Positions 1 through 8,074 of a stretch of DNA of 64,000 nt are shown here, in pieces; position 1 is the stretch's first letter; each line of letters starts with the position of its first letter. The DNA comes from Micavibrio_B sp964633355 (GTDB lineage Bacteria; Pseudomonadota; Alphaproteobacteria; Micavibrionales; Micavibrionaceae), in NCBI GenBank assembly GCA_964633355.1, contig CAZWGO010000003.1, positions 1 through 64,000 on the forward strand, written 5' to 3'. Below the pieces are notes generated by a model. The model saw nothing but the letters and a program-made list of their open reading frames with translations. It had not been told where the DNA came from and did no database searches. A program made the translations under genes and the position numbers.

Positions 1-157
1 TCTGCGATGAACGCTTTTTACCTTCTATGGTTTTGGGACCTGTGGCTTTAAGCCATATCTTCTGGGCGCGGCATTTGGCACTTTGATCCTGACGCTGCAA
101 GGGCGTCCAGTTGCGTAGTTTAGAGGAAGAGGAAGAGGAAGAGGAAGATACAGCCAT
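1..157 (-). CDS. Partial hypothetical protein, GPKT/KHG family (cassette copy 1)
   Basis: Only the first 52 codons are inside the window; the gene runs off the left edge. It starts with an ATG at 157, sharing one base (TAATG) with the stop of the upstream 143-aa gene. After MAV comes a run of nine serines (residues 4-12) encoded by a TCTTCC repeat, then a basic stretch ending in KATGPKT-EGKKRSSQ. That motif marks a widespread, uncharacterised, often multi-copy bacterial family. The full-length relative is at 43206-43658, where the serine run is only five long. Unlike the adjacent gene, this one has diverged from its copy at several positions. No function can be assigned. Confidence 0.7.
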   Translation of the reverse strand, partial: MAVSSSSSSSSSKLRNWTPLQRQDQSAKCRAQKIWLKATGPKTIEGKKRSSQ

Positions 158-588
158 TATCTTCTCTGGATTTCATATTCAAATTTCTCCTGCTGAAATT
201 CAAATTTCTTCTTGTTGTGCCGGAATCGACGGACAAATTCGATCGTCGCTCTACATTGCCGCTGCGCCCTGAGGGCCAGAAGAAAAGCGTCATCATTTAT
301 GACGCCAGTTTCACCTCCGGCATAAAAATAGTGAAACGCAGTATCCATCAGCATCGATTGTTTGACGAATAACTGGTCGCTCTCAATATTTTCAAAATCC
401 TGATAGATAATATTATTCTCCAAATCGGCCTTAAGCCTTGCATAGTCTTCAGGCGTGATCTCGACGCCCATTTTTTTATATTGGGATATCGCCTTCACGC
501 CGAGACATGATTTCGGCTGCAGCATTGGTTGGCAGGAGGTTTCGTTTTCGGGGTTTTCTTGGTGGGCGGTGTCTGTTTCGTGTGTCAT
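157..588 (-). CDS. Hypothetical protein, 143 aa (cassette copy 1)
   Basis: I do not recognise this family. The protein is soluble, with an acidic N-terminus containing two cysteines (C19 and C28 region) and a basic, glutamine- and lysine-rich C-terminus that is probably helical. It is identical in DNA to the gene at 43658-44089, including the promoter. The stop overlaps the start of the GPKT/KHG gene by one base, so the two are probably translationally coupled. The start ATG at 588 has no Shine-Dalgarno sequence but sits six bases after a good -10 box, so the transcript is probably leaderless. The coding call is supported by exact conservation in two copies and by the coupling. Confidence 0.75.
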   Translation of the reverse strand: MTHETDTAHQENPENETSCQPMLQPKSCLGVKAISQYKKMGVEITPEDYARLKADLENNIIYQDFENIESDQLFVKQSMLMDTAFHYFYAGGETGVINDDAFLLALRAQRQCRATIEFVRRFRHNKKKFEFQQEKFEYEIQRR

Positions 589-594
589 ACAGCA

Positions 595-624
595 AATATA
601 GGACTAAATTCCCCTAAATGTCAA
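595..624 (-). promoter_or_regulatory. Sigma70-like promoter of the cassette
   Basis: Read on the minus strand there is a perfect TTGACA (624-619), an 18-base spacer and TATATT (600-595), followed by six bases and the ATG at 588. Transcription would start at or next to the start codon. The same promoter is present in copy 2 at 44096-44125. Confidence 0.65.
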
Positions 625-668
625 GGAATTAATACCTATTAGTTTTTCCGGTTAAATCCTGAAGAGGT

Positions 669-720
669 AATCCCTGCTTTCCGCCTTCGCCAAGGCTTCG
701 GAGGACAAGTCGCAGGGATG
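669..720. repeat. Palindromic intergenic element
   Basis: Arms ATCCCTGC and GCAGGGAT enclose a second palindromic core around CGCCTTCGCCAAGGCTTCGG. It lies in a 254-base intergenic stretch (589-842) that also holds an imperfect palindrome at 759-784 (AGGGAC ... GTCCCT) and a terminator-like hairpin at 806-823. I see no gene in this stretch. Confidence 0.55.
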
Positions 721-805
721 GCAAAAAATTCTAGAGGCATCACATAGAGGATTTAAACAGGGACAAGTGATTCACTTCGTCCCTAGTTTTGTGCCAAAAG
801 AAAGT

Positions 806-823
806 TTCCCGCATGTGCGGGAA
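806..823 (-). terminator. Probable rho-independent terminator of the 226-aa gene
   Basis: TTCCCGC and GCGGGAA form a seven-base stem with a four-base loop. Read on the minus strand it is followed by the T-rich ACTTTCTTTT, about 20 bases past the stop codon of the 843-1523 gene. Confidence 0.6.
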
Positions 824-842
824 TGAAAGATTTTAAGCGCTA

Positions 843-1523
843 TCAATCCGGCTTTAGAACTGCCGCATATAATTTTTCGATCGCCTGCTTCACTCGTTTT
901 TCTTGAGCCAGTGACGGCACAGCAAGCACGGCCTCGTTGAGAACATCTCTTAAAACAGGGATAGCAGACGAGGATTGCAACCTGGCTTCGAAATGATCGC
1001 CTGTTATAGACAAGGCTATTCGTGAGATCGATTTTTCCGCTTCGAGAATTTGTTGCGTTTGTGCATGAGCGTTAAATTCTTTTCTGACCGACAAGTAACG
1101 CTGTAACTCAGGGACGCTGCGCAATGAGTCATTGTGAAGAATATGGTCAGCCGCCGTAAAAGCTTCATCAGTTTGTATGTCTTTGAGCGCTTTGACAATA
1201 TCAGGCAATTCAGCACGCTGATCAGTGTTTATGCGATCTGAGGCCATCCAGACGAGCCGCTCAATGGCTTTTGGACTGCCGATTTTTTTCAACGCATCAA
1301 CAGAAGCATAGAAATTTGTAATGGCGAAAGCGCCGATCCAAACAACGGCATCATTTCCGCTTAGTTTCGGATGGGAAAGAATTTTTATGGCTTGTTCAGC
1401 CTTGTGAGGAAGCTTCTTTCCCAAATAACCAACGTGTTTGACACGGGCAGCTCTAATAGATTCTGACTTTTTGGCTTTTTCCAAAGCTTCCTGAGTTTGA
1501 GCTTCGATTTCACTTTGTTTCAT
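843..1523 (-). CDS. Hypothetical helical protein, 226 aa
   Basis: I do not recognise this protein. It has no signal peptide or membrane segment. The sequence looks all-helical, with alternating amphipathic segments such as HKAEQAIKILSHPKLSG and SPKAIERLVWMASDRI that resemble HEAT/ARM-type solenoid repeats, but no clear repeat period can be set by eye. The ATG at 1523 has a purine-rich AAGAG upstream. A hairpin with a T-rich tail follows the stop, so it is probably a single-gene transcript. Its neighbours give no hint of function. Confidence 0.6.
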   Translation of the reverse strand: MKQSEIEAQTQEALEKAKKSESIRAARVKHVGYLGKKLPHKAEQAIKILSHPKLSGNDAVVWIGAFAITNFYASVDALKKIGSPKAIERLVWMASDRINTDQRAELPDIVKALKDIQTDEAFTAADHILHNDSLRSVPELQRYLSVRKEFNAHAQTQQILEAEKSISRIALSITGDHFEARLQSSSAIPVLRDVLNEAVLAVPSLAQEKRVKQAIEKLYAAVLKPD

Positions 1524-1579
1524 TACACATCTCTTTACGCATTAATTTGGAAACTAAGTACCTACATTTAAAAGTTATG

Positions 1580-2110
1580 TCAAGTAAATAGATTGCCCAT
1601 CCAAAGTCTGAGCGCCAGAAACGGCGGGTTAGGCTCCCATTTCGTGCCGTGATGTGATTTTAAAATTTCGGTTAGTTTGTTTTCGAGTTTTTGGTAACGG
1701 GCAAAGTTCGGCCCTAAAATAGATTGCAGCAGTTTTGGATAGACGGTCGAGTTAAGGGCGGCGTCGGGAGTTTCGATTCTTGCTTCCTGCTCGTTGATAA
1801 AGTCGCTTAGCAAGTTGTAATTCGACAGACGGGATTGAATGGCGCCCAGAACAGGCTGGCCTTTAGTCAGGCCGCCCTGCTCTAAAACGGCAATCTGGTC
1901 GCGCCACCAGGTCAATCGCATATAACCGAGGGCAGGATCGGAAACCGAATCCGGAATAGTTTCAATGACTTGCCTGAACGCGCCCAAAACCCAGAGCACG
2001 GGACGTTTATTTTCTGGCATAAACAAGCTGATCAAATAATGATGATAATCGGCTTTTATAAGGCTTTGGCGGCAATATTCGAGGTCATTTTCAAGGCTTG
2101 GCGGCTTCAT
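1580..2110 (-). CDS. Shortened squalene/phytoene synthase-like protein
   Basis: The N-terminal half matches the alphaproteobacterial squalene/phytoene-synthase-like family related to NDUFAF6: LEYCRQSLIKADYHHYLISLF, then GYMRLTWWRDQI where the family has GEIRLQWWRD. From the ATG at 2110 it encodes 176 aa; an upstream ATG at 2146 would give 188 aa. Family members are usually much longer (roughly 270 aa). The segment normally carrying the second aspartate-rich motif is unrecognisable, and the sequence goes almost directly to a C-terminal-like PPFLALRLWMGNL. It therefore looks internally shortened and has probably lost prenyl-transferase chemistry. In many relatives this gene lies next to secF-Mth938, which here is 6 kb away. 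Confidence 0.6.
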   Translation of the reverse strand: MKPPSLENDLEYCRQSLIKADYHHYLISLFMPENKRPVLWVLGAFRQVIETIPDSVSDPALGYMRLTWWRDQIAVLEQGGLTKGQPVLGAIQSRLSNYNLLSDFINEQEARIETPDAALNSTVYPKLLQSILGPNFARYQKLENKLTEILKSHHGTKWEPNPPFLALRLWMGNLFT

Positions 2111-2167
2111 GCTGTATGGATTAGAGTAATTGAGTAAATCGTGCAATGCCTATGGTTTACATATTTC

Positions 2168-2196
2168 TTGACAAACAGTTAGTATTTTCATAATAA
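2168..2196 (+). promoter_or_regulatory. Strong sigma70-like promoter, leaderless start
   Basis: A perfect TTGACA (2168-2173), a 17-base spacer and TAATAA (2191-2196) lie seven bases upstream of the ATG at 2204. No Shine-Dalgarno sequence separates promoter and start, so the mRNA would begin at or next to the start codon. Confidence 0.7.
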
Positions 2197-2203
2197 TTTT
2201 GCT

Positions 2204-3547
2204 ATGAAGATCAATTTTGCCCAATTAGCGCTTCCCCTCGCCTTGAGCCTCGGCCTGACCGCAATTGATTCCGAGGCCGATGCGAAGTCAAAAACCAATG
2301 CCGCACAGAAGGCACCTGCTCCAAAAGCAAAGACTGAAAAAGCCAAACCCAAAACATCTGCTACGAAAGTTCATAAAGAAGTAACTGAACCTACACCTGC
2401 GCCAGTAAGAACTAGCGATTGCACCGCCGATCAAAAAAAATCATGGAGGCCCGTAAAAGCCTTTATTAATATGCAGACGGGCGAGATTGTTGGCAATTCA
2501 GCGACTGCAAATACTTCAGCGTTTTTCTCTTCTGTCACAAAAATAATGCCGGAGTATTTGACCTTAAAAGCGTTGCATGACGGAACGATCAAAAAAGACC
2601 AGCCTATAAAAGTTTCCCGCTTTAGATATACAAGTGTCTTCGGCAGTACAAACGGCGCTGATGAAATGCCGGTCAAAATCACGGCGGCAACACCGGATGT
2701 TTTATTGCACTATCTTGCCAAACGGTCATCCAACGATGCACCAAATACACTCGCTATTCGTTTATCAGGTAGCCGAGAAGCTTTTTATGATTTGGCAAAC
2801 TCCACTGCACGAGACATCGGCATGGATATGAGCTTGAACCATTTTGCAAGCGCGACAGGGTATAATGAAAAAGGCGTTGTCGGTAAGCATAAAATGACAC
2901 CGCTCGGCATGGCACAACTCATTGCGCATGCTTACAAGGAATTCCCGAATGAGTTCCGCTCTTATGGCGACAGGCAGGAAACGGTTTACGCTGTTGGTAA
3001 AGATGGTAAAGAGAAAAAATTTACGATCACAAGCAAAATTCCGGCCATTCAAAATAATACCATTGAAGGCTTGAACTTCCTTAAATCCGGAAGAACCTGT
3101 ACTGGCGGCACGGCAGGTGGTGGCGTCATCACAATAGAAAATATGCATTTTGCTTTCGCTTATGCCGGATATCCAAATTATATGACACGCGATGCAGATA
3201 TCAATAAAACAAAAATAGAAATCAGAGCTGCCATCAAGAGTGGAGAAATCAAACCTGTCGTCGAACAGTCGCCTATCCAAGTTATCGAAACAGTCAAAAC
3301 CGAAACCGCACCGCAAGAAACTTCTATCAGCTCCAGCCCTGCTCCGATTGATTCCAGCATGCCATCCTATATGACACTTAGCCTGATCGGCGTGTTTGGA
3401 GTTGCCGTAATAGGCCTCCATGCATTGACTAAAGGAAAATTGAAAGAAGGATTTGTAAAATCCAACATTCCTTCTGTGAATTCGAACGCGCCTGTCAATT
3501 ATCTCCCGATGGGCGGCTCCCCTCTTCTGGCGCGTAATCCATATTGA
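2204..3547 (+). CDS. D-alanyl-D-alanine carboxypeptidase (S11 family)
   Basis: This is a penicillin-binding serine peptidase of the DacA type, which trims the terminal D-alanine from peptidoglycan pentapeptides in the periplasm. The three active-site motifs are present: SVTK (S110-K113), SSN (175-177) and KSG (294-296). A signal peptide (about 1-27) precedes a lysine/alanine/proline-rich linker to about residue 70. The usual C-terminal beta domain and amphipathic anchor are not evident. Instead a proline/serine-rich stretch leads to a hydrophobic segment at about 390-410 (MTLSLIGVFGVAVIGL) that probably anchors it to the membrane. SxN-loop residue spacing is normal for the family. The start is supported by the promoter immediately upstream. 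Confidence 0.85.
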   Translation: MKINFAQLALPLALSLGLTAIDSEADAKSKTNAAQKAPAPKAKTEKAKPKTSATKVHKEVTEPTPAPVRTSDCTADQKKSWRPVKAFINMQTGEIVGNSATANTSAFFSSVTKIMPEYLTLKALHDGTIKKDQPIKVSRFRYTSVFGSTNGADEMPVKITAATPDVLLHYLAKRSSNDAPNTLAIRLSGSREAFYDLANSTARDIGMDMSLNHFASATGYNEKGVVGKHKMTPLGMAQLIAHAYKEFPNEFRSYGDRQETVYAVGKDGKEKKFTITSKIPAIQNNTIEGLNFLKSGRTCTGGTAGGGVITIENMHFAFAYAGYPNYMTRDADINKTKIEIRAAIKSGEIKPVVEQSPIQVIETVKTETAPQETSISSSPAPIDSSMPSYMTLSLIGVFGVAVIGLHALTKGKLKEGFVKSNIPSVNSNAPVNYLPMGGSPLLARNPY

Positions 3548-3573
3548 TTAATCGGCGAAAGGTTATAGGTTAG

Positions 3574-3594
3574 TCTCCTTATAACAAGAGGAGA
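3574..3594 (+). promoter_or_regulatory. Hairpin covering the sodB ribosome binding site
   Basis: TCTCCT (3574-3579) can pair with AGGAGA (3589-3594), which contains the Shine-Dalgarno sequence of sodB. The nine-base loop is TATAACAAG. Whether this weak six-pair stem regulates translation cannot be judged from sequence. Confidence 0.3.
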
Positions 3595-3601
3595 ACTAAC
3601 T

Positions 3602-4222
3602 ATGGCTTTTACCCTTCCCGAGCTGCCTTATGCATATGACGCGTTGCAGCCTTATATGTCCAAAGAGACGCTCGAATTTCACCACGACAAGCATCACAAA
3701 GCTTATGTCGATAAAGCCAATGAATTGATCGCGGGCACTGGACTTGAAGGCAAGTCTCTGGAAGAAGCGATGGTTGCCGCTTACAATCAAAAAAATCAGC
3801 CTTTGTTCAATAATATAGGCCAGCATTACAACCACATCCATTTCTGGAACTGGATGAAAAAAGACGGCGGTGGCAAGAAAATTCCGGGCGCTGTCGAAGC
3901 AAAAATTCAATCAGACCTAGGCGGCTATGATAAATTCAAAACGGATTTCGTTGCGGCTGGCGTTGGCCAATTCGGCTCCGGCTGGGCATGGCTTGCGCTG
4001 GATGCCAATGGCAAACTAGAGATCGTTAAAACACCCAACGGTGAAAATCCATTGGTGCACGGCAAGACACCCGTGCTGGGCGTCGATGTATGGGAGCACT
4101 CCTACTATATCGACTACCGCAACGCACGCCCGAAATATCTCGAAGCGTTTGTCGATAACATGATCAATTGGGAATATGTCGCGGAGTTGCTTGATAAAGG
4201 TCCACTGAAAATCACGCCTTAA
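3602..4222 (+). CDS. sodB: Superoxide dismutase, iron/manganese family
   Basis: It dismutates superoxide to oxygen and hydrogen peroxide in the cytoplasm. The four metal ligands are identifiable: H27 in EFHHDKHH, H78 in QHYNHIHFWN, and D162 and H166 in DVWEHSYY. The glutamine Q74, placed as in FeSODs (FNN..Q..NH), suggests the iron-type enzyme, although metal use cannot be decided from sequence. The length of 206 aa is slightly above E. coli SodB. A strong AAGAGGAG precedes the ATG, and a terminator follows at 4235, so this is a single-gene unit. Confidence 0.95.
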   Translation: MAFTLPELPYAYDALQPYMSKETLEFHHDKHHKAYVDKANELIAGTGLEGKSLEEAMVAAYNQKNQPLFNNIGQHYNHIHFWNWMKKDGGGKKIPGAVEAKIQSDLGGYDKFKTDFVAAGVGQFGSGWAWLALDANGKLEIVKTPNGENPLVHGKTPVLGVDVWEHSYYIDYRNARPKYLEAFVDNMINWEYVAELLDKGPLKITP

Positions 4223-4234
4223 AATGCATCCGAA

Positions 4235-4257
4235 GGGTCGCCTCAGGCGGCCCTTTT
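4235..4257 (+). terminator. Rho-independent terminator of sodB
   Basis: GGGTCGCC and GGCGGCCC form an eight-pair stem (one G-T pair) with a TCA loop, followed by TTTT, 13 bases after the sodB stop. Confidence 0.8.
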
Positions 4258-4317
4258 CACTTAATCGTTTGCTTAGCCTTCTATTTCTATATTAGAATCA
4301 AAAAAGAAGAGGCTGTA

Positions 4318-5085
4318 ATGGAAATATTAACCAGCAAAAACCATCTGGAATTTTTGGCCTTTCTACCCAAGATCAAACCCAGCATCGTGGAATGGCAATT
4401 GGTCACGGTCAAATTGCTGGATATGCCGGCAGAGAAACTTTCCTCCACTCAAGCTGCAGATGTTCTTAAATCCTTATTCAAGGACAAAGAAGGCCTTATC
4501 TATCTGGGAGGTGAACGTGAATTACTGATGCTGCTTCACGAAGGAATCATATCTTCGCCCCCTGGCGCCCTTTCAAAGAAAATTGAAAGCGCATTGCCCG
4601 CCGGATATTGCGACGTTCATATAGAAAAACCAACCGCAGAAAATTTATCAAGGCTTACGATCTCGATCAAAATAACTCCGCCTAAAATATTGTCGGCAAG
4701 TTCCGCCCAAAGACAGGCGCGCACCGAAAATATCGTCCTTATCGCCGATGACGACATGTATATGCGCACTCTTCTAAAAAAAGGGTTCAATGAAAAATTT
4801 ACTGTTCATGAAGTCATTCACGGTAGTGAAATCGTTTCAGCCTATAAAAAATATAATCCTGATATTCTGTTTCTCGACATACATATGCCAGGAAAAGACG
4901 GGATGGAAAATCTGGCCTCCCTGCTTGCACTCGACCCTGACGCCTATATCGTCATGTTAAGTTCGGACAGCTCGATTGAAAATGTAACGAAAACTGTCAA
5001 GAACGGCGCAAAGGGGTTTATGGCGAAGCCCTTCTCCAAAGACAAGCTTCTTGAATATGTCGAGAAATGCCCGACAATCTTCTAA
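4318..5085 (+). CDS. Response regulator with C-terminal receiver domain
   Basis: Residues about 140-255 are a CheY-like receiver: the acidic pair in IADDDMYMR, the phospho-acceptor aspartate in ILFLDIHMPGKDG, the conserved serine in VMLSSDSS and the lysine in GFMAKPF. The first 135 residues are a separate domain I cannot identify (SKNHLEFLAFLPKIKPSIVEW ...), and there is no DNA-binding output domain. It may act by protein-protein contact. Its stop overlaps the stop of the convergent hybrid kinase gene by three bases, so the two are likely partners although transcribed from opposite sides. GAGG precedes the ATG. Confidence 0.8.
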   Translation: MEILTSKNHLEFLAFLPKIKPSIVEWQLVTVKLLDMPAEKLSSTQAADVLKSLFKDKEGLIYLGGERELLMLLHEGIISSPPGALSKKIESALPAGYCDVHIEKPTAENLSRLTISIKITPPKILSASSAQRQARTENIVLIADDDMYMRTLLKKGFNEKFTVHEVIHGSEIVSAYKKYNPDILFLDIHMPGKDGMENLASLLALDPDAYIVMLSSDSSIENVTKTVKNGAKGFMAKPFSKDKLLEYVEKCPTIF

Positions 5086-8000
5086 GCCAAAAACCCTTCT
5101 TTTCTCAAATAAGCTTTAACCCGCTCATATTCTGAAGAAATTTTAGCTAGCAATTCCTGGCGCTCTTCCGAGCTGCCTGAAAAATGCTGAGCTTCATTAC
5201 AAAGAGCCTGAAGAATAAAGGCACCTATGGCTCCGGCACCGCCTTTCATCATATGCGCCGCCTCAACCCAGTCATGACCACCCTCGAAACGGGATTTTTT
5301 CAGAGCGGCCATATTTTTTTCGGACTCCACGACAAAAACCTCGACAAGTTCTTTCTCAACTTGGATGTCTCCATCCGTAAATGTTCGCATCAACGAGAAA
5401 TTAACCGGCATACTTTCATCAATTATTATTACATCCTGCACAATCTCGGTTTTTTCAAAAGCAACCCATTGGGCCAGAATTTCTTTCATTTCGTCCATAT
5501 CGATTGGTTTACTGATATAATCATTCATTCCACAGCGAAGGCATTTTTCTCTTTCGCCCACCATCGCATTAGCGGTCATGGCCACGATTGGCATGGCTTG
5601 ACGTTTATTGTCAGCTTCAAAATCACGTATGGCAAGTGCCGCATCGTAACCGTTCATTTCAGGCATGTGGCAATCCATTAAAAGGACGGTCCAGTCCTCT
5701 TCCTTGAACTTTTCCAAGACTGCGGTTCCAGTTTCAACAACAGAAAATTTATCAATACCAAATTTATGAAGAATTTTTTTAATCAATATCTGGTTGGCCG
5801 GATGATCCTCGGCAACAAGAATTTTCGCTTCCGATGCCGGGATAGCCCCTATAGACAAGCGCTTGGTTCTTGTCATACTTGACGAGCTTAATTCGTCGGT
5901 TCTATCGAAAGGAATTCTGATTGTGAAAACCGAACCATTGCCCAATTCGCTTTTTACGGAGATGTGGCCGCCCATCATGTCTATCAGCTGACGGGTTATC
6001 GTTAAGCCCAAGCCGGTCCCGCCATATTTCCGCGTCGTCGAAGTATCCGCCTGCCCGAATTTTTCAAAAATTCTTTCCAGCTTATCTTCAGGAATACCAA
6101 TCCCGGTATCGCTAATCTCGCATATAATTTCAATTCTATTTTCAGTCGTCGAGTGGCATGACGCTTTGAATGTGACACTTCCATGATGCGTATATTTAAT
6201 GGCATTGCTGATAACATTTGTTATCACCTGTGTCATGCGCAACGGATCGCCAATAACATAAGGGAAAGCGTCTGCATCATAATCCTTCTCAAGCTTAATA
6301 TGCTTTTCCTTGGCAAGATGCTGAAGAGCATGAACTACACTGTAGAAAACATAGTTGACGTCGAAGCCGATCTTCTCAAGCTCAAGCTCGCCCGATTCAA
6401 TTTTTGAAAGATCAAGAATATCATTTACAATTTCGAGAAGATTTACCGAAGAGCGAAAAACGCTATCAGCCAGCTCACGGTGTTCCGGCTTAAGATCAGA
6501 CTCAAGTAGCAATCTGTTCATACCTAAGATACTATTCAGAGGCGTTCTAAGCTCGTGAGACATATTGGCCAAAAAATCCGATTTGGCTACGTTCGCCTGC
6601 TCAGCCTCTTCCTTTGCAACGCGAAGCTCTTCAAGGACCTTTATTTTCTCAGTTACGTCTTCCGTAATGCAAAGAAGCATAGATGGTGCACCATCAGCTT
6701 CATAAATCGGTACTTTTATGGTATGGGCGGTAAAAGTTCCTTTGGCGGTGGTAACAGGCTCTGCCTCAACCTCAATCACTCTACCTCCGGCAATCACATC
6801 AATATCAGTCTTGCGAAAAAAATCCGCCTCTTCTTTTGGAAAATAGTCGTAATCACTTCGCCCAACGACATCCCCCTGTTTCAAGAGAAACATTTTTTCC
6901 GCCATCTTATTTAACATCAACCAGCGATAATCATTTCGCGCATCTTTTGCAAAAATAGCCAAAGGCATATTATCAAGAATTGTCTGCAGCAGAACCTCAC
7001 GTTCCTGCAATTCGACCTGCGTCTTTTTGACCCTCGAATATAGGGCTTCTTTTTCTTCAATCGCAGCGTTCAAGATTTTCTTTATGGCATCATCCTTGAG
7101 AAGCTGCTTCCGCCAAGTATAGATATTTACTGACAAGAAAACGGTAAGAAAGAAACCAGCAAAAAGTATTATGAAAGACCGCAGGTCGGCCTTTAAAACA
7201 CTCCTATTAAGTCCGTATGCAAAATTATAATTTTGCGACATTATCGACAGGTTTTCAGAGTAAAGGGCCTTAAAATCATTGTCGGTATTTGAAAAAATGA
7301 TTTCGTTACCTCGGGCTGTATTGGCCGTTACACGAATAAACAACCCTTTAAAAATATCGAGAGCCGCATATTCCTGAGTAGCGACTTTCAAATCTAAACC
7401 CATCACTAAAAAAGCTTTATCGGCCAACGGAGCATTGCGACTGACGACTTCCTTGTCTAGAGGATAAATCAGATAAACATCATCAGCTTCATCGTCATCT
7501 TCCTCTTCTTCAAACGCTTTCATTTGCGACGTCATGACAGGCGCGCCCAGAACTTCAGCCTGGCGTAGATATTTTCTTAGGTCCGGCATTCCCCCAAGAT
7601 CCATGCCCAGATGAGAGAGATCACCTTGATTGGTTACCATCTTCTCAAGAATATAAGTCGCATTCGGCTGGCTTGCATGTGTCGACTTTTGCTTCGTAAC
7701 GAATTGCAGACTTATAATTTCGGCATGATTTTCAATTAAGCCGACGGCAAATTTATCAAATTCTTCCTTGCTCACATCATTTGAAGAAAGATAGAAAGCG
7801 TCTGTGGCCCGCAAGAGAATAAGATGCTGCCTGATGCTCTGGCGAAACTGCTCCTGAAAGCTTCTGGCGCGCCCTTTAACCTCATCATACACAGCTCGCT
7901 TCTCAGACTGATTTACGAAGTAAAAAAGTCCGATGCTTAACAAAAGGCCAAGCAGAAAAGTTATAACAGCGGGGTAATGTATTTTTACGCGCGTAAGCAT
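5082..8000 (-). CDS. Hybrid sensor histidine kinase (CHASE-PAS-HisKA-HATPase-REC-Hpt)
   Basis: Numbering is from the TTG at 8012 (976 aa); the ATG at 8000 is the likelier start (972 aa). Order: a membrane segment (about 13-34), a periplasmic CHASE-like sensor (about 60-270) with an acidic insert near 167-178, a second membrane segment (about 279-298), a coiled coil, a PAS domain (about 340-455), HisKA with H486 in SHELRTP, an HATPase with N603 and the GTGLGL box, a receiver with D780 in LLMDCHMPEMNG, and a C-terminal Hpt domain with H920 in AAHMMKGGAGAIGA. It is a complete four-step phosphorelay protein of the BarA/ArcB type. The ligand is unknown. The receiver protein at 4318-5085, tail-to-tail with it, is a candidate partner. 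Confidence 0.93.
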   Translation of the reverse strand: MLTRVKIHYPAVITFLLGLLLSIGLFYFVNQSEKRAVYDEVKGRARSFQEQFRQSIRQHLILLRATDAFYLSSNDVSKEEFDKFAVGLIENHAEIISLQFVTKQKSTHASQPNATYILEKMVTNQGDLSHLGMDLGGMPDLRKYLRQAEVLGAPVMTSQMKAFEEEEDDDEADDVYLIYPLDKEVVSRNAPLADKAFLVMGLDLKVATQEYAALDIFKGLFIRVTANTARGNEIIFSNTDNDFKALYSENLSIMSQNYNFAYGLNRSVLKADLRSFIILFAGFFLTVFLSVNIYTWRKQLLKDDAIKKILNAAIEEKEALYSRVKKTQVELQEREVLLQTILDNMPLAIFAKDARNDYRWLMLNKMAEKMFLLKQGDVVGRSDYDYFPKEEADFFRKTDIDVIAGGRVIEVEAEPVTTAKGTFTAHTIKVPIYEADGAPSMLLCITEDVTEKIKVLEELRVAKEEAEQANVAKSDFLANMSHELRTPLNSILGMNRLLLESDLKPEHRELADSVFRSSVNLLEIVNDILDLSKIESGELELEKIGFDVNYVFYSVVHALQHLAKEKHIKLEKDYDADAFPYVIGDPLRMTQVITNVISNAIKYTHHGSVTFKASCHSTTENRIEIICEISDTGIGIPEDKLERIFEKFGQADTSTTRKYGGTGLGLTITRQLIDMMGGHISVKSELGNGSVFTIRIPFDRTDELSSSSMTRTKRLSIGAIPASEAKILVAEDHPANQILIKKILHKFGIDKFSVVETGTAVLEKFKEEDWTVLLMDCHMPEMNGYDAALAIRDFEADNKRQAMPIVAMTANAMVGEREKCLRCGMNDYISKPIDMDEMKEILAQWVAFEKTEIVQDVIIIDESMPVNFSLMRTFTDGDIQVEKELVEVFVVESEKNMAALKKSRFEGGHDWVEAAHMMKGGAGAIGAFILQALCNEAQHFSGSSEERQELLAKISSEYERVKAYLRKEGFLA

Positions 8001-8074
8001 GACAACCGCCAATCAGCATGAGATAAAGTAAACTCATCCTATAGGCACGAATTAAAATTACAAACTCTATTTGA

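Larger units (their letters stand above)
1..633. repeat. Direct repeat copy 1 of a two-gene cassette
   Basis: Bases 1-633 correspond to about 43514-44134 in the same orientation. From 157 to 633, which covers the 143-aa gene and its promoter, I see no difference between the copies. Before 157, within the GPKT/KHG gene, there are substitutions and a different number of TCTTCC units. Similarity stops at about 634-640, just upstream of the -35 box. No transposase or terminal repeats are visible. Confidence 0.9.

Noticed and set aside
1..640. Insertion sequence explaining the duplicated cassette
   Set aside because: Neither product resembles a transposase, no terminal inverted repeats or target duplications are visible at the edges.
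2765..3421. 218-aa open frame antisense to the D,D-carboxypeptidase
   Set aside because: Antisense shadow of a well-supported gene with all three catalytic motifs.
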